This document shows positions 60,433-64,000 of a DNA stretch of 64,000 nt, piece by piece. Source of the DNA: Ceratorhiza oryzae-sativae (taxonomy: Eukaryota; Basidiomycota; Agaricomycetes; Cantharellales; Ceratobasidiaceae); the NCBI GenBank assembly GCA_030998015.1, contig JARWMV010000233.1, positions 682,001 to 746,000 on the forward strand, read 5' to 3'. Positions within the stretch are counted from its first letter, which is position 1. The number at the start of each line of letters is the position of its first letter. Under the pieces are notes generated by a model, which saw only the letters and a list, made by a program, of their open reading frames with translations, did not search any database and had not been told where the DNA came from. The position numbers and the translations under genes are program-made.

Positions 60433-62854
60433 TTACAAGGCCCCTCCGATCTGGGATTCCTCGCGGTCTCCGTAAACCATGCTCGGCATACGAGGAGCGG
60501 TACTGACTCGGTCCGGGCCGTAGTAGTTGTAAATCGAGTACGTAGGCGACTTGTAGTCAGGATTTTGGCGCATATGCACCCCCTGCGACAGTGAAGCCCA
60601 GTCTTGAGAATACGCCGAGGCAATGGTCCTGCGACTAGGGTCATCCGAAACCATGCTTGGGCTTAGAGTCCCTGTAGAGTTGTCCGTTTCAAGCATGGCC
60701 GATATAGCCTTGTTACTGATAGCTGCGGGCGGACCGGTGGTCGAGTTCGATCCGGCGCCCGCACTGATCGAGAGATAGCTCGAGCGACCATCCAGGCCAA
60801 TGGCAGGCGTTTCTAGAAACACAGGCAACATCGAGCCAGCCTCTCCAAAAGGACGCAGCATCATGTTGCCGACTTCTCCCAACCCAGGACTCACAGGAGA
60901 TCGAGAAACCGGGGTGAGCGTTGTTTCTAATTGGGAGCATTGACCGTAGGCTGAGTCTTGTGGAACCCCCGAAAGGTATGGTCTTCGCCAGGAATCGGAC
61001 TTCCAACGCCTGCGGCTGCAGCCAAAGCGCGCGTGTCGCGGTTGGACAACGAGGCGTGGGACTCGGTGGTGATCATAGCAGACTTGCTCTGCGCAATCTG
61101 CGCAATCCTGTATCGCATGGGGTTAATCGAGCGGGTTTGTCAAACCCTGACAACTCACTTCTTAGCCATCGAGCTCTCTTGTCGAACAGACTCTTGTTCG
61201 GGACATCCTTCGCCTACGCCCAAGCCGGCCGAATATTTTGCGTACATAACCATGGGATCACCCTCTCCAATCGCGTAAGCGGGGTCGACAACAGGCGCAA
61301 CATGGAGAGGCTGAGGTTTAGAGATATCCTTCACATCAATCTTACCACGACAGCTGGCATCCAACAGCTTTTTTCCGCCAAGCTCAGACGGTGTCACGGT
61401 CACAGCAGGAATACTTGGAACAGGAGGAGCGCGGTCGAGCACGAGAGCCTTTGCTGGAACCTTGGGAGCCGGACGTGGATGATCCATACCAGCAATAACA
61501 GCAGGCGGGGGAGATGGGGAACCAACACGGTAGCTAGCAGCAACGCTAAGATTACGGGTAACCGAAGCAACTTGAATCGTGGCCAGATTCGGGTCGGGTG
61601 ATCCATCGACACCAGACGAGAAAGTGCTACCAGAGTCCAGGCGATTGTGACGAATATCTGTGTCTGTGATTTTGAACGTCGGAACAGCACAAGGCTCTTG
61701 ATGTCCTTGAAGAGTGCTGTGGCCCGGTTCAGACCTTGAAAAACGGGCTCCAGGGGTATAGCGACGTATGGTCTGCAACATCGACTGCCGGTGCCGCATT
61801 GGAGCCCTCGAGCTATCGGCAAGGTGAGCAGCTGGGGGATAGTCCACAACACCCGCACCGATCAGAGGACTAAATTCCTCTTTTCCGCCCCAGAGAGGAG
61901 TCTCCACGTTGGGATCCAAGTAACCATTTTTCTCATATTTACCAGCCTGGCGGCGTCCAACTCCACCACTTACAAACGAATTCTCCGACGAGCTCCCTGG
62001 AACGGCCCCCGAACCATTCGTGGTAATTTGGAACTGGCTGCGCGAAACATGCAAGGCCTTGTACCGCATCCGCTTGAAAACGTAAATCGAAAGACCCAGA
62101 GAGGCAACACCTCCGAATACCATGAATACGACAAGGGCCGGAGATATATGCGGATGAGAGGAGTGGGAGGCCGGGTTGGCGGAAGCACTCGGCGACGCGG
62201 TATGGACCATACTAGGAATCGGCCGCGTCAGTGTAGTGGCGCGGGCGGGTCCATGAACTTGAAGGGGCTCCGTTGGCGTTGATAAACAAAAAAGTCGAAC
62301 TCGGGCTCGAAATACTCGAAGGAACTGATACGATCGAAAACGTCGGAGAAACAACAAGCGTCGTTCGTTCAAACGACGTACTCGGGTCTACCTGAAGTTG
62401 AATTGGCTCTTTGCTCGTCGATACTTGGATGACCGGATACAAAGTCGTGCTAGGGCTAGGTCGAACGGAACTGGTCTTTGATGTCTCCTCAGGTGCTAGC
62501 GTGGCTCCAGTCGACGTAGTTGTCTGTTCAGCCGACTCTATAGTCGTCTCCAAAATATCCGAGGTGGTCTGGGGTCCACAAAAGTCGTGGTGGGTTCCAC
62601 ACGGAGTATATCAAACGAGGCCGAGCTGTTGCTACTGGGTTCCACAAGATGGGCATGGTGTTTACCATGAGACCGACTTGATGGATGCGCACTGTGGCGC
62701 CTATGGGTCGTACCGTGTAGGTGGAGATGTGAATGCTCGAGACGTCGAGCACGCTCGCGTCGAGGCATATCAATATGATGTTCGGATAGGAGGCGACGAG
62801 GTTTAACGAATGGAGGGTCCGAGAGCGGTGGGAAACACTGTGGGGATCATCCAA
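60433..62854 (-). CDS. Ser/Thr-rich single-pass membrane protein
   Basis: The supported exons on the minus strand are 62568-62288, 62211-61159, 61086-61001 and 60950-60433, all in phase. A first exon 62854-62714 would supply an ATG and also fits phase, giving about 692 aa, but it is the weakest part. The outer region is rich in Ser, Thr and Pro (TTIESAEQTTTSTGATLAPE...), suggesting O-mannosylation. One transmembrane helix follows: ALVVFMVFGGVASLGLSIYV, then a basic stop-transfer KRMRYK. The ~550-residue inner part is disordered and ends YNYYGPDRVSTAPRMPSMVY. The layout recalls fungal cell-wall sensors or Axl2-like proteins, but no WSC or cadherin-like domain is visible. Function is unknown. 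Confidence 0.65.
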
Positions 62855-63408
62855 GAGGGGTTAGCAGCTGACACCTATAAGCCTTTAGCAGCCGCATGCA
62901 GGTACGTCTGTGCCCGCACTTGATGGTCCAGGGGAACACTCACAGATTGGCGTAAACTAATAAAATAGAATTTTATGTTCAAAAGTCGTGAAACCTAACA
63001 AGTATCGTTAGTAACAAGAATGGTTCACGAGAACCGACGACAAATCGACCGACCTAAAAGTTCATAAAACGAAGGTGGTGGAACGAAGTGATGATCATCT
63101 CGACACCCCTAATTCCGGTGTTTGTTCCGTGGTAACCAAACAATACCAAATCACACCTTGTCGAAATTAACGAAAAAAGAACCCGAATAGATTCGAACTA
63201 CACATCCATGGATTCTCTCCCAAGATAACAGCGGGCGAGCACGATATACGGAAACAAGAAACAGGATGGAAAAACAAAAACATCATTAACGCTCTGCGGA
63301 GCCCGCCGTCAACAGTATGTACAACATGACTGTTTGCAACAATGCTCCTTATACACAAAGAAAAGAAAGTTCGTAATGTTCACCAGACGTTCGTCTAAAT
63401 TAGGTCTT
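62855..63408. other. Intergenic stretch
   Basis: AT-rich, with no exon. A T-arm-like sequence (63185-63200, minus) followed by a T6 run is present, but a 5' acceptor half cannot be found. Confidence 0.45.
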
Positions 63409-64000
63409 TTAGCGTCCACTAGAGCTGTCGGATCCTGTGGAGAGATGGAGGGCGGGGCGAATGGCTGAAGAGCGTGAAGGGGGTCTGGACCAGTTGGCGG
63501 GGGTGCTACCGTTCGAACGACCAGCGCCAAGAGGTGAATTCGTGCCGCTTAAGGAACCGCCTCGCAGGCTGGGAGAGTAAGAGTATGGGTTGGCACCCAT
63601 CGCGTCATCGGCGGTCAGACCACCAGGTTGATTTCCGTTGACGAAAGAGCCATTGACATTATCGGTGCTAGTAAATCCAAGTACGGCCGCAATGTTACGA
63701 GGGCTAGGGAACGAGGTCGATGACTTTTTCTTGATTGTCTCTCCAAGAATCGGTGCGTCGTCAGCAACCGGGCTGCCGGGTGGGAAGACCGAAGAAGCGC
63801 CGCTGTGTCCCCCAGCTTCTCGGGTACCGCTCGCAACGGCAATCTTGGCTTGGTTCGGAGCCTTCATGTCAGCCTGGTTGTACATCCAAGTTGCGGCGAG
63901 CACAGTCGTACTCCCGATGACAAAGGCAAGCGTGATCCGGAAATCGAAGAGAGCGACACTTGCGAGGAAGCTGAGGACGATGGATAAACTCGTCGCGAAA
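63409..64000 (-). CDS. Nucleotide-sugar transporter-like protein, C-terminal part
   Basis: The gene runs off the right edge; only its last ~197 codons are here, in one open frame ending at 63409. The start of this piece has two hydrophobic helices, LSIVLSFLASVALFDFRIT and LAFVIGSTTVLAATWMYN, which match the last two helices of UDP-galactose/CMP-sialic acid transporter-family proteins (the F-x-F-R-x-T turn between them is typical). The remaining ~150 residues form a Ser/Gly/Asn/Pro-rich cytoplasmic tail, much longer than in most members. Golgi localisation is inferred from the family. Substrate cannot be told. Confidence 0.6.
   Translation of the reverse strand, partial: FATSLSIVLSFLASVALFDFRITLAFVIGSTTVLAATWMYNQADMKAPNQAKIAVASGTREAGGHSGASSVFPPGSPVADDAPILGETIKKKSSTSFPSPRNIAAVLGFTSTDNVNGSFVNGNQPGGLTADDAMGANPYSYSPSLRGGSLSGTNSPLGAGRSNGSTPANWSRPPSRSSAIRPALHLSTGSDSSSGR

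Noticed and set aside
63160..63260. Minus-strand T-arm AGTTCGAATCT followed by a T6 run, suggesting a Pol III gene
   Set aside because: The T stem is only partly paired and no GAACCCG 5' acceptor half exists upstream.

Overview
This window looks like nuclear DNA of a filamentous basidiomycete. Nearly every gene is split by many short introns of about 45-60 bases with GT(A/G)AGT or GTATGT donors. The gene content is fungal: Zn2Cys6 factor, M35 metalloendopeptidase family, PalI/Rim9, Pex6 and EPL1. I infer an Agaricomycete, possibly near Rhizoctonia/Ceratobasidium, but nothing in the sequence proves the genus. I rebuilt exons by reading phase across each junction. In almost every model the exon lengths sum to a multiple of three, which is the main internal check.

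Layout. 1-2.4 kb: no gene seen. 2.4-5.8 kb: CUZ1-like AN1 zinc-finger protein and a Zn2Cys6 transcription factor (+). 5.8-8.6 kb: gene-poor. 8.7-26.8 kb: a dense housekeeping block with GAL7 (-), NUF2 (+), ING/PHD protein (-), PEX6 (+), PhoD-like phosphatase (-), TAF13 (+), an RRM protein (-), NSE1 (-) and a TXNL1-like thioredoxin/PITH prot​ein (+). 26.9-32.9 kb: three tandem M35 peptidyl-Lys metalloendopeptidase paralogues (-) with identical intron positions. 34.6-42.0 kb: EPL1, a PalI/SUR7-like membrane protein and a PQ-loop transporter (all +). 42.3-45.7 kb: ribosomal protein uL30/RPL7 (-), whose large intron carries a probable C/D snoRNA, and a degenerate kinase-like protein (-). 46.4-48.0 kb: LisH-CTLH-CRA protein (+). 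48-50.1 kb: gene-poor. 50.2-54.2 kb: two tandem paralogous secreted proteins of unknown function (+) sharing a 15-nt micro-exon. 54.2-57.5 kb: ELP3 and a proteasome assembly chaperone 3-like gene (both -). 58.6-60.1 kb: DHDPS-family aldolase (+). 60.4-62.9 kb: Ser/Thr-rich single-pass membrane protein (-). 63.4-64.0 kb: 3' end of a nucleotide-sugar-transporter-like gene (-).

The genes do not form a biosynthetic cluster; the order looks like ordinary compact fungal housekeeping DNA with two local duplication arrays. Many pairs share very short intergenic stretches: ING/PEX6 starts are 78 bp apart, NSE1/TXNL1 starts 92 bp apart, TAF13 and RRM stops 79 bp apart, and the second unknown secreted protein and ELP3 stops 44 bp apart. 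The most notable items are the probable RPL7-intronic snoRNA with a 13-nt match to a conserved 25S rRNA segment, three phase-enforced GC-AG introns, the unknown secreted paralogue pair, the tandem protease array, and a kinase-like protein whose DFG motif reads NFS.
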